Shown piece after piece: positions 25,439-33,548 of a stretch of 64,000 nt of DNA. The DNA lies in the NCBI GenBank assembly GCA_034420475.1, contig DAOULH010000103.1:1-64000 (forward strand), written 5' to 3'. Within the stretch, counting starts at the first letter, position 1, and the number at the start of each line of letters is the position of its first letter. The translations under genes and the position numbers were made by a program. A model generated the notes under the pieces. It had not been told where the DNA came from. It saw nothing but the letters and a program-made list of their open reading frames with translations, and made no database searches. The stretch comes from Bin87 sp034420475 (GTDB lineage Bacteria; Chloroflexota; Dehalococcoidia; Lucifugimonadales; UBA3495).

Positions 25439-26320
25439 CTGTGCCGGCGTTTCCGGCAGCCGCTCCAGCAACGACTCCAACCCCAGGGACCCGCACAGTT
25501 TTTCCAGGTCCGGTAGGCGCACGCCGGTCCATCGCACCTGTTCCGGCTCGGTTTCATCCAGCGGTACATCCAGCCTGAGCGTGGCCAGGTCGCGATAGAG
25601 CAAGGCGTCGTCCCATTGCTCGGTCAGCGCCGCCATCAGGTTGCCGGCCCCGCGCACCTTGACGTCCCAGTCCGCCATGTCGGCGGGAATATCCTCAATG
25701 TGCCCGTATCGTGTCAGAACCGTGGCGGTCGAGCGCGCCCCCCAGCGCGGTATGCCCGGGATCCCGTCCGCCGAGTCGCCCACCAGCGCCAGGTAGTCGG
25801 CGATGGCCGACGGCGGCACTCCGAACTTGTCCACCACGCCGGCCTCGTCGATGATCTCCCCTTTGCGCCGGTCCAGCATCACCACCCGCTTGCCCGACAC
25901 CACCTGCGACATATCCTTGTCCGGCGAGCACATCACCACTTGTTCCACGCCGGGGATTGCCGCAAAGCGCACCGCTGCGGTGGCGATGGCGTCGTCCGCC
26001 TCGAACTCTGCCATGGGCCAGACGGTAATGCCCAAGGCGGCCGTGATCTGCTCTGCCAGTGGAAATTGCGCCAGCAGGTCCGGCTCCACCCCGTCGCCGG
26101 TCTTGTAGCCGTCGAACATATCGTTGCGAAAGGACCGGATCACGCTGTCGAACGCCGCCGCGATGTGCGTCACGTCAGGCTGGCCCAGCAGCGCGATCAG
26201 GGATTGCGCCAACCCGTGCGTCGCCTTGACATCCCGCCCGTCGGGAGCCGTACGCCCCGGCCGCGGCGAATAGTGCGCCCGAAACAGCTCGAAAGTGCCG
26301 TCAACCAGGTGGATCTTCAT
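25430..26320 (-). CDS. 5'-3' exonuclease (PolA N-terminal/FEN-like)
   Basis: A 296-residue stand-alone flap-type nuclease. Acidic metal ligands appear in MKIHLVDGTFELFRAHY, AEFEADDAIAT, SPDKDMSQVV and LVGDSADGIPGI, and the helix-hairpin-helix region follows (PRWGARSTATVLTRYG). It would remove RNA primers or flaps in replication and repair. The start ATG lacks a strong ribosome site. The gene is convergent with the DUF1461 gene. Confidence 0.88.
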   Translation of the reverse strand: MKIHLVDGTFELFRAHYSPRPGRTAPDGRDVKATHGLAQSLIALLGQPDVTHIAAAFDSVIRSFRNDMFDGYKTGDGVEPDLLAQFPLAEQITAALGITVWPMAEFEADDAIATAAVRFAAIPGVEQVVMCSPDKDMSQVVSGKRVVMLDRRKGEIIDEAGVVDKFGVPPSAIADYLALVGDSADGIPGIPRWGARSTATVLTRYGHIEDIPADMADWDVKVRGAGNLMAALTEQWDDALLYRDLATLRLDVPLDETEPEQVRWTGVRLPDLEKLCGSLGLESLLERLPETPAQSF

Positions 26321-26334
26321 CTTTGTTTGACACT

Positions 26335-27036
26335 CTACTCTGCGGCTGTTTCGTGCAGCGCGAAGATGCGCTGCCTCACTTCGAAAACAAAGCCAGGCAT
26401 CACCGGATCTGCGCTAACCGATGCCGGGTCTTCCAATATCTCCGTATCGGTGTCGGGTCTGTAGACATGCACCCGCCGCCGATACGGGTCGATCAGCCAC
26501 CCCAGCAGCGCCCCGTTGGCAATGTACCGCTCCATCTTGCGCTGCAACGGCGGCAGCCGGTCGGTTTCAGACATTATCTCGCCTACAAAAGCCGGGCAGA
26601 CGGTAACGGTGCGTGGTAAAACGGGCCCGAGTTCCGTCACCTGTTCCGGCGACAGCCACGACAGATCCGGCTCGGCGCGCGTGCCGTCGGGAAGGCGGAT
26701 AATCGTGCGCGAACTGAGTGTAAGCCCACCGCGTTCCCGTGACCAAATCATCAAGTCAGCGATGCCCTCCGCTTCGGCAATGCCGCTGTGCAAGTTCACC
26801 ATGGGGTTGATTACCAACTCTCCTTCTGCGGTCAGCTCCAGGTAGAATCCGCGCCCCTCGTTGGCCTGTGCGAATCCCACGAACCACTGGTCAATCTCTT
26901 CGTCGGTGAGCTTCCCCGCCACCGATTCCAGGATGGGACGAATGTTGATCGACAGCGGATGCGGCAGGTCGATGTAGCAGGACTCGTCACCATCGGTAAC
27001 GGCTGCTATATCTTTGAGCGCAACATCGGTAACCAT
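26335..27036 (-). CDS. Uma2-family putative endonuclease (second pair, downstream)
   Basis: A 233-residue Uma2 protein with a conserved N-terminal part (KLTDEEIDQWFVGFAQANEG), RAEPDLSWLSPEQ (Asp), FVGEIMSETDRLPPLQRKM (Glu and Lys) and GWLIDPYRRRVHVYRP. It is a paralogue of the gene just upstream, four bases away. It belongs to a different Uma2 subgroup from the pair at 23.4-24.7 kb. Confidence 0.83.
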   Translation of the reverse strand: MVTDVALKDIAAVTDGDESCYIDLPHPLSINIRPILESVAGKLTDEEIDQWFVGFAQANEGRGFYLELTAEGELVINPMVNLHSGIAEAEGIADLMIWSRERGGLTLSSRTIIRLPDGTRAEPDLSWLSPEQVTELGPVLPRTVTVCPAFVGEIMSETDRLPPLQRKMERYIANGALLGWLIDPYRRRVHVYRPDTDTEILEDPASVSADPVMPGFVFEVRQRIFALHETAAE

Positions 27037-27040
27037 GTGT

Positions 27041-27751
27041 CTATCCCCCAGCGGTCTCGTGCAGCGCGAAGATCCGCCGCCTCACCTCGAATGCAAACCC
27101 CTCCAGTACCGGATCACCGCTGATGGTCTCCGGGTCTTCCAGCATCTCCATGTCCACACCGGGACGATACACGTACACCCGCCGACGGTACGGGTCAATC
27201 AGCCACCCCAACTGCGCCCCGTTGGCGATGTACCGCTCCATCTTGCGGTGCAGGGGCGGCAATCTGTCAGTACCCGACACTATCTCGGCGACAAATGCTG
27301 GACAAACTGTGATGGCCCCATCGTCGGACACGGGTGGAAGCGCGGCCACCTGTTCCGGGGATAGCCACAAGGCATCAGGCCGTATCCGCGAGCCGTCGGG
27401 CAACCGCATATTAGCGTCCGGGCCGTAGGCTTCGCCTCCGTGTTCATCTTCCCAAATTCCCAATGCGGTTGCCAATCGAAATTCGGCTCTGCCTCCACCT
27501 CGGTTTACCATAGGGCTTATCACCAACTCCCCTTCTGCGGTCAGTTCCAGCGTAAAACCGCGCCCTTCGTTGAGCTCGTGGAACCCGACGAACCATTGGT
27601 CAATTTCTTCGTCGGTAAGCTTCCCAGCCACCGATTCCAGTATGGGTCGGATGTTCACCCACACCGGATGGGGCAGGTCGCAATAAAGTTCGTCATCGTC
27701 TGTCGGAAGTGCAGCGCCTTTGACGGAGGCAGCGGAGGCCATGGCGGTCAC
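27041..27751 (-). CDS. Uma2-family putative endonuclease (second pair, upstream)
   Basis: A 236-residue paralogue of the next gene, sharing LTDEEIDQWFVGF, DALWLSPEQVAAL, FVAEIVSGTDRLPPLHRKME and WLIDPYRRRVYVYRPG. The putative Asp, Glu and Lys are kept. The gene starts six bases after the malate synthase stop, so it may be transcribed from the malate synthase promoter. Confidence 0.83.
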   Translation of the reverse strand: MTAMASAASVKGAALPTDDDELYCDLPHPVWVNIRPILESVAGKLTDEEIDQWFVGFHELNEGRGFTLELTAEGELVISPMVNRGGGRAEFRLATALGIWEDEHGGEAYGPDANMRLPDGSRIRPDALWLSPEQVAALPPVSDDGAITVCPAFVAEIVSGTDRLPPLHRKMERYIANGAQLGWLIDPYRRRVYVYRPGVDMEMLEDPETISGDPVLEGFAFEVRRRIFALHETAGG

Positions 27752-27757
27752 CCTCGT

Positions 27758-29335
27758 CTAGTCCAGGTAGCGATAACCGGGCAGCGTCAGGAACTCCACG
27801 AAGTCATCCGACAGCACGATTTCGTCCAGCAACTCCACCGCCTTGTCCAGGGCGCCGGGATTTTCCTGGCCCCGCTGCTCCACCAGGGCGGCCGCTTCTT
27901 GGGCCCGCACCTGGCGATACAACTCGGCCGTGATGGGCCGGCCGTCGTCCAGCGCGGAGCCGTATTGCAGCCACTGCCACAGCTGCGACCGCGAGATCTC
28001 CGCGGTGGCGGCATCTTCCATCAGCCCGTAGATAGCCACCGCGCCGTTGCCGCGCGTCCAGGCGTCGATGTACTGCAACGCCACGCTGACGTTGTTCCGC
28101 AGTCCCGCCTCGGTGATCTGCCCTTCCGGCACCGCCAGCAAATCGTCCGGCGCGATGCGCACTTCGGGAATTACCGACAGCTGGTTGTCCGTCGAAAACG
28201 CTGCCTGGAACACGTCCAGCACCGGCTCCACCAGTCCCGGGTGGGCGATCCAGGCGCCGTCAAAACCCTGGTCGGCCTCCCGCTGCTTATCTGACCGCAC
28301 CTGCGCGAAAGCCGCCTCGTTGGCCGCCGCGTCATCCCGACGCGGAATGAACGCCGACATGCCGCCCAGCGCGTGGGCTCCGCGGCGGTGACAGGTGTTC
28401 ACCAGCAATTGCGCCGCCGAGGTCAGGAAGTGCGTCGCCATCGTCACCTGCGCCCGGTCCGGGAACACCATGTCCGAGCGCCTGTTGAACACCTTGATCA
28501 CGCTGAAGATGTAGTCCCAGCGGCCCAGGTTGAGGCCCGCCGGACGCTCCCGCAACTCGTACAGGATCTCCTCCATCTCGAACGCCGCCAGGATGTGCTC
28601 GATCAGTACGGTGGGGCTGATGGTTCCCTGAGGGATCCCCAGCCGTTCCTCGGCGTATTTGAAAACGTCGTTCCAGAGCCGCGCCTCCAAGTGCGACTGC
28701 AACTTGGGCAGATAGTAGTAAGGACCCGTCCCATGACTCTGCTGCGCAATATGGTTGTGAAAGACCGTCAGGCCGAAATCGAAGAAGCTGCCGGCCACGG
28801 GCTCGCCGTCCACCAGCACGTGCCGCTCCATCAAGTGCAGCCCGCGCGGCCGCACGCACAGCGTCGCCAGGTCCTCGTTGAGCCGGTACTGCCGTCCGTC
28901 CGCCGCCTCGTCGCTGATGGTGCGCCGGTAGGCGTCGCGCACGTTGGCCTGGCCGTCCAGCGTGGGCAGCCACGCCGGAGAGTGGGCGTCCTCGAAATCG
29001 GTCATGTAGACCTGCGCCCCGCAGTTCAGCGCGTTGATCACCATGCGCCGGTTGGACGACGGCCCGGTGATTTCCACCCGCCGGTTGGTCAGGTCTGTCG
29101 GAGCCGGCTGCACCCGCCAGTCTCCCTCGCGCACGCCCCGCGTCTCCGTCAGGAAGTCGGGCGTTGCTCCCGCGTCGATCTCCGCCTGCCGGCGGACGCG
29201 GGCCTGCATCAACCGCCGCCGCGCGGTCTCAAAGTTCCGGTGCAACTCGGCAACGAATTCCAGCGCGTCGGCGCTCAGCACGTCAGCGTGCTGGGACGGT
29301 ACGGCGCCAATGACCTGAATGCTGTTGTCTGCCAT
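27758..29335 (-). CDS. aceB: Malate synthase A
   Basis: A 525-residue enzyme joining glyoxylate and acetyl-CoA to malate (glyoxylate bypass). Family features are visible: MTDFEDAHSPAW, DLATLCVRPRGLHLMERHV, the signature GAHALGGMSAFIPRRDD and DGAWIAHPGLVEPV. Length matches the form A enzymes. Isocitrate lyase is not in the window, so glyoxylate may also come from other sources such as glycolate or purine breakdown. Confidence 0.95.
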   Translation of the reverse strand: MADNSIQVIGAVPSQHADVLSADALEFVAELHRNFETARRRLMQARVRRQAEIDAGATPDFLTETRGVREGDWRVQPAPTDLTNRRVEITGPSSNRRMVINALNCGAQVYMTDFEDAHSPAWLPTLDGQANVRDAYRRTISDEAADGRQYRLNEDLATLCVRPRGLHLMERHVLVDGEPVAGSFFDFGLTVFHNHIAQQSHGTGPYYYLPKLQSHLEARLWNDVFKYAEERLGIPQGTISPTVLIEHILAAFEMEEILYELRERPAGLNLGRWDYIFSVIKVFNRRSDMVFPDRAQVTMATHFLTSAAQLLVNTCHRRGAHALGGMSAFIPRRDDAAANEAAFAQVRSDKQREADQGFDGAWIAHPGLVEPVLDVFQAAFSTDNQLSVIPEVRIAPDDLLAVPEGQITEAGLRNNVSVALQYIDAWTRGNGAVAIYGLMEDAATAEISRSQLWQWLQYGSALDDGRPITAELYRQVRAQEAAALVEQRGQENPGALDKAVELLDEIVLSDDFVEFLTLPGYRYLD

Positions 29336-29371
29336 CCTTAAAACTCACCCCGTTTGAACTGTCTTGTGCAT

Positions 29372-29788
29372 CTACTCGCCGTCTGCCGCAGGATCAACCG
29401 GATCCGGGTCCGTCGCCGCTGACACCGGATACCGGCCGTCGCCGTGGTGGCGGAACTCCAGCCGGATCAGCAACTCCCGGTGGTTCCGCTGCATCTGCGC
29501 GGACAACTCCGCCGTCTTGGTGTCAATCTTCGTGTCCAGCGCCTCAACCTTGGATTCCAACACCGTAACACGCTGGTTGAGGCTTTCGATGTTCGCGCTC
29601 AATTTGCTGATGGCCGCGTTGAACTCTGCCCTAAACTCAGCCAGTTGGCCGTTGAAATCAGACTTCAACTCAGCCAAGTCATTCTTGAACTCCTGGCGGT
29701 TCGCCCTCGCGTCCGCCCTCAGATACAGCACGGCGCCGATGACGGTGGCGACGAAAACCACCAGCGTTACGATTTGTCCGATATCCAC
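29372..29788 (-). CDS. Small membrane-anchored coiled-coil protein
   Basis: A 138-residue protein with an N-terminal membrane helix (IVTLVVFVATVIGAVLYL) followed by a long coiled coil (residues 25-100; LNQRVTVLESKVEALDTKID) and a disordered Asp/Pro tail. The start is GTG. It lies between the PEPCK-like gene and malate synthase, all on the minus strand. No functional family is recognised. Confidence 0.6.
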   Translation of the reverse strand: MDIGQIVTLVVFVATVIGAVLYLRADARANRQEFKNDLAELKSDFNGQLAEFRAEFNAAISKLSANIESLNQRVTVLESKVEALDTKIDTKTAELSAQMQRNHRELLIRLEFRHHGDGRYPVSAATDPDPVDPAADGE

Positions 29789-29833
29789 GGTTACGGCCTT
29801 TTCTCGCGGGCGCTACGGTAAGGTCGCTTTGTT

Positions 29834-32167
29834 TTATCCGGCTCGCAGCCCCAGCTCGGCCAGGCTCCTCTTTCCGGCCGCATCCAACGACAGCCCGCCG
29901 GACTGGCCGGCATCGAACTTCCGCTGCAACTCCCGCAACTGGTAGGCTACCGGTCGCATTCCCTCGGAACGGTGTGACGCCGTGTCCACCAGCGTCTCGT
30001 ACGCCTGGTCCAGCGACCAGTAGAACGACAGCAGCCACGACAATTCGCGCTCGTTGGCCGGAGCCGGAGCGTCGGTGATGTCCAGGATGGTATTGACCAC
30101 CTTGGTGTAGCGCAGTATCCCCGCCTTGTCCTGCTGGTCGCGGCCGTAGTAGCGCCGTCGCATCAGCTCGACCACCCGGCCGGCATAGTCCTCTTCCCCG
30201 TAGATGTTGACCGGCAGCCAGTCCTGGCGCAGGTCCACCACCTCGTTGCCGTCGGCGTCCAGAATCGCCACCGCCACTTCCGAGCGCAGCATCCCGTCGT
30301 ACTCGAACTTGACCGCGTTCCGCAGCAGCGCCTCCTGCAACATCATCGTCAGCTCGCGCGGTATCTTGCGGTAGCGCGAACCCGACGCCTCCTCGTTGCT
30401 GTCGGCGCCCACTCCGCCGGTGTTGAAGGCGTAATACTCCTGCGGCATTCCCCCCCAGGCCAATTGCTGCAGCACGTGGTAGAGCAGGTTGGCGTTCTCG
30501 TCCTCCAGCCCGATGATGAACGGGTCGGAGAAGTACTCCACGTAGGGCCGGCCGATAGCGCCGATAGCCGCTCCCATCTGCACCGCTTCGCCGTACATCA
30601 GCACCCTGATGTACTGCTCCAGGCTCAAACGACGCAGGGGCGGTATCACCGTGTTCTGCCGCATCACCTCCTGCCAGAAGACCCGGTCCGTGTTCTCCAT
30701 GGGCACGTGGACCGAATCGTTCAACCGCCCGCCCGTGATTTTGGAAATCAGTCCTGCCGCTCCCTTGCGCTGCAAAAGCCCGCGCCGCGACAGGATCATC
30801 CGCATGTTGCGCACCGGGTTTTCCAGGTAGTTGGGTTCCTGGCTGTCCACGTGCACCGGAACGTTTTCCAGCGTCTCGTCGGGCGACGTGACGCCCGGCG
30901 CGCCCCGCAGCACGTCGTAGGTGATCGGGTCGTCGTCCCGCGTCAGGCCAAAGGGCACGGCGTAGAAATTGTTCTCCGTGCCGTCGATAGCGTGGGAGAT
31001 CATCGCCCGCCGCCCGCTCCGGTTGCTCGGGATGGGATCGTCCAGCGGTTGCAGCAGCACGATGTCGTCGTTCATCGGGTAGACCCCTTCCTCGGGGTCG
31101 GTGTCCAGATTCAGCACTCCGGCCAGTTCGCTGTTGGCCAGCTCCACCATGATGGTCAGCGTGCTCTTGCCGTGCAGCGACGGGCCCACAGTGACCAGTG
31201 CCGTGTTGGCCAGTTCTCCCGGACCGGCCGGGCCGTCCAGCTTGCGCACCCGCGCCATGCTCAGGGCTGCCTGGACCGCCAGGCCGTTCTTCTGCTTCAC
31301 CTGGTGCATGGCGATGGACAGCGGCCCCATCTTGTGCTCGCCCACGTAGTCGAACCCGAAGTGCAGTGAGAGACCCCGCGTGGGCGCCTTGAACACCAGC
31401 TGCGTGATTCCGGCCTCGCGCAACCGAGCCTTGAGCCCCTCGTCCAGATCCAGGTCGTCCATCCAGTGGGGGACCGAAACCTCCAGGATGTCCGGCGGCT
31501 CCTGCCATTGCTCCTGGGGCAGGTCGAAGGTCAGCCGTCGCCACATGTAGGGCGCCTGCATGTAGCGCGTGCCGAACAGCAGTTGGCGCGCATGAAAAGA
31601 CCGACCTGGCGCGTCGCAAATCTGCCGGTCGGTCTGCACGATGCCTTTCTCCATGTCAGGGTTCGGGCTGGCGAAGTGGGTCTCCATCTTCTCGCAAACT
31701 CGGTGAAATACCTCGGTGAACAGTCGCTGGTTGTCCTCCGAAAACGCCAGGGCGTCCCGGTTACGGGTGAACCCTTCCACGAAATACTGCGTCAGGTCCG
31801 GCCGGCGCACCACTCCCAACTGGCTGAAGAACGCCAACCCACCGTTGTCCAGCCGGAACACCGTCTCCGGCCAAACCTTGCTGGACGCTCGGCCCGCCGC
31901 ATTGGCCTCTGCCGCCTCGGTTTCCAAAGCCTGCGCCTCGGCCAGCAGTTCCGCCCGATCCTGCTCCGGGAGGTCCTGGAAGATGCGCATCCTCTCCACA
32001 ATCCACTCTTCCGAGGGGTTGTACAAGGGACTGTCAACGCGCTGGCCCCGCCGTGCTATCGCGCATAGCCGCGTCAGCGCCTCCTCAAATTCGGGGACGA
32101 TTGCCGGTCCGGACAGCGGCGACTTGGCATCGGGCCGGTCGGCGGTATTCGCGGTAGGGCTAGTCAA
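29834..32167 (-). CDS. Large protein with a divergent ATP-type PEP carboxykinase-like core
   Basis: About 777 residues. The middle resembles the nucleotide and metal sites of ATP-dependent PEP carboxykinase: GPSLHGKSTLTI near residue 330 (kinase-1a P-loop), MNDDIVLLQP near 365 (kinase-2) and ENNFYAVPFGL near 400, then DPITYDVLRG and TLENVPVHV, which follow the order found in PEPCK. The first 300 residues are not recognised. The length exceeds usual PEPCK (about 530), and the catalytic arginine/histidine part is not clear. I prefer the TTG at 32167 with GGGAGAG upstream; the frame stays open to 32230. It is probably a PEPCK-superfamily kinase with an unknown substrate. Confidence 0.6.
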   Translation of the reverse strand: MTSPTANTADRPDAKSPLSGPAIVPEFEEALTRLCAIARRGQRVDSPLYNPSEEWIVERMRIFQDLPEQDRAELLAEAQALETEAAEANAAGRASSKVWPETVFRLDNGGLAFFSQLGVVRRPDLTQYFVEGFTRNRDALAFSEDNQRLFTEVFHRVCEKMETHFASPNPDMEKGIVQTDRQICDAPGRSFHARQLLFGTRYMQAPYMWRRLTFDLPQEQWQEPPDILEVSVPHWMDDLDLDEGLKARLREAGITQLVFKAPTRGLSLHFGFDYVGEHKMGPLSIAMHQVKQKNGLAVQAALSMARVRKLDGPAGPGELANTALVTVGPSLHGKSTLTIMVELANSELAGVLNLDTDPEEGVYPMNDDIVLLQPLDDPIPSNRSGRRAMISHAIDGTENNFYAVPFGLTRDDDPITYDVLRGAPGVTSPDETLENVPVHVDSQEPNYLENPVRNMRMILSRRGLLQRKGAAGLISKITGGRLNDSVHVPMENTDRVFWQEVMRQNTVIPPLRRLSLEQYIRVLMYGEAVQMGAAIGAIGRPYVEYFSDPFIIGLEDENANLLYHVLQQLAWGGMPQEYYAFNTGGVGADSNEEASGSRYRKIPRELTMMLQEALLRNAVKFEYDGMLRSEVAVAILDADGNEVVDLRQDWLPVNIYGEEDYAGRVVELMRRRYYGRDQQDKAGILRYTKVVNTILDITDAPAPANERELSWLLSFYWSLDQAYETLVDTASHRSEGMRPVAYQLRELQRKFDAGQSGGLSLDAAGKRSLAELGLRAG

Positions 32168-32466
32168 GGCATCTCTCCCAGAAAACGGGGCAAAAGGACG
32201 TGCCGGCAACGTCCGCCGACCGCCCCGCAACGCGTCAGATCAGTAACATTCCGTCCGGCGACAATCAGTTCGAGCGAGGGCAGTTGAGTTGCACAATCAC
32301 GAGCCGCCGGCGTCAGTTTACCAGTAGAAATCTTGACTGAATATGCTACCCCCAACCGCCCACACTGTCAAAAACCCGCCGCGCGATTTGCCGCCGTTTT
32401 GGCGTTTCAGCCCCGCGGCGATGTTAGACTCGCCCACCGCATCAGTATCTGCCTTGGGAGGCGGGC
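32168..32466. other. Intergenic stretch between divergent genes
   Basis: A gap of about 300 bases between the starts of the PEPCK-like gene and the 32467 gene. I see no element of families A or B and no convincing small gene. It must hold both promoters; a TTGACT at 32335 is the only box-like motif I noticed and has no good -10 partner. Confidence 0.4.
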
Positions 32467-33171
32467 TTGCGCATATCACCAAACCGATTCCGTCCGTATC
32501 GTCGCCTTACACTGGACCTGTTGTTGGTCGCCGCCGTCGCGGTGGCAGTGGTCGGCACCGTCGTACTGCTTAACCGCTGGCTTGTCGAGGCCGCGGATGC
32601 CGGCCGCTTTAGCGACGTTATCAGCTCTGCGCAGTTGTTTGCCACTGCCGTGATCATCATCGCTGGCGCCGTATTCGCCTACCGGAAGCTCCAACTGTTC
32701 CGCGACTTCGAGCCGCATCTCACAGTCGCCCAATCAGCCACCCACCGTGCCGTTGGCACTCAGTACGTGCATATCGCGGTGAACGCGACTTTGCACAATA
32801 GCTCGAAGGTTAGGGTCGAAATACGCGAAAGCTTCTTCAGGCTGCACCAAGTCCAACCGTTGGACGATGAGGACATTGAATCTCTGTATGATGCGGCGTT
32901 CAATTCCGAACAGCACACCGATATCGGCTGGCCGGTCATTGACGAAGCGTTTCGCCGCTTGGGCCCGAATGAACTGGTCATCGAGCCGGGCGAATCCCAT
33001 CACGAATATTGCGAGTTTATTGTCTCCAACGGCGTCGACACAGTGTTAATCTATTCGTACTTTTACAATTTGGAATATTCACAACACTCACGTTCTGCTC
33101 AAGGCTGGTCTGCCACGACCGTCCATGATATGGTTACTGTAGAATACAGTGCCGATGTTGGAGCAGCGTAG
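32467..33171 (+). CDS. Uncharacterised membrane protein with soluble C-terminal domain
   Basis: A 234-residue protein with two N-terminal helices (LLLVAAVAVAVVGTVVLL and LFATAVIIIAGAVFAY) and a 150-residue beta-rich domain (YVHIAVNATLHNSSKVRVEI). The start is TTG with GGAGG five bases upstream. The topology suggests a hairpin anchor with the domain in the cytosol. No family is recognised. Confidence 0.62.
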   Translation: MRISPNRFRPYRRLTLDLLLVAAVAVAVVGTVVLLNRWLVEAADAGRFSDVISSAQLFATAVIIIAGAVFAYRKLQLFRDFEPHLTVAQSATHRAVGTQYVHIAVNATLHNSSKVRVEIRESFFRLHQVQPLDDEDIESLYDAAFNSEQHTDIGWPVIDEAFRRLGPNELVIEPGESHHEYCEFIVSNGVDTVLIYSYFYNLEYSQHSRSAQGWSATTVHDMVTVEYSADVGAA

Positions 33172-33178
33172 AATCATG

Positions 33179-33346
33179 CCAACCGACAATAAACAACCTG
33201 AAATTCGTGGGCGTCGCGTCCGCCTGATCGAAGGTACGGCCCCGCGTGTGGCGACCCCCAAAGCCTGGCCTCCCGGCAAACCCCCAGGCGGCAAGCTCCC
33301 GCCCGAAGCCAGGCCGTCCGCCCAAAACCGGCCCACCGAAACCTGA
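33179..33346 (+). CDS. Possible small basic, proline-rich protein
   Basis: A 55-codon frame starting eight bases after the previous stop. It begins MPTDNKQPEIRGRRVRLIEG and turns into Pro/Lys-rich sequence. A second reading frame from about 33255 encodes an even more regular run (PKPGRPPKTGPPKP), so a frameshift is possible. Weak GGAG upstream. The rest of the 33172-33548 gap shows nothing else. Low certainty. Confidence 0.3.
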   Translation, partial: PTDNKQPEIRGRRVRLIEGTAPRVATPKAWPPGKPPGGKLPPEARPSAQNRPTET

Positions 33347-33548
33347 CGCCTTGCAAACCCCTCCGCGATGCCGGGCAGCGCGTTCCGCCGTGCTGCCCTT
33401 TTTCATGGGTTGCGCTGAACGGCAGCGCCATTGCGTGCGCGAGCCGCAAAAACGATACAATTGTCCCAATCGAGACGTCATACGGACTCACGCTGATCAC
33501 CCGCCAACGGAATTGGCCTGACCACAACCCTTCCCAGGAGGCGCTGCC

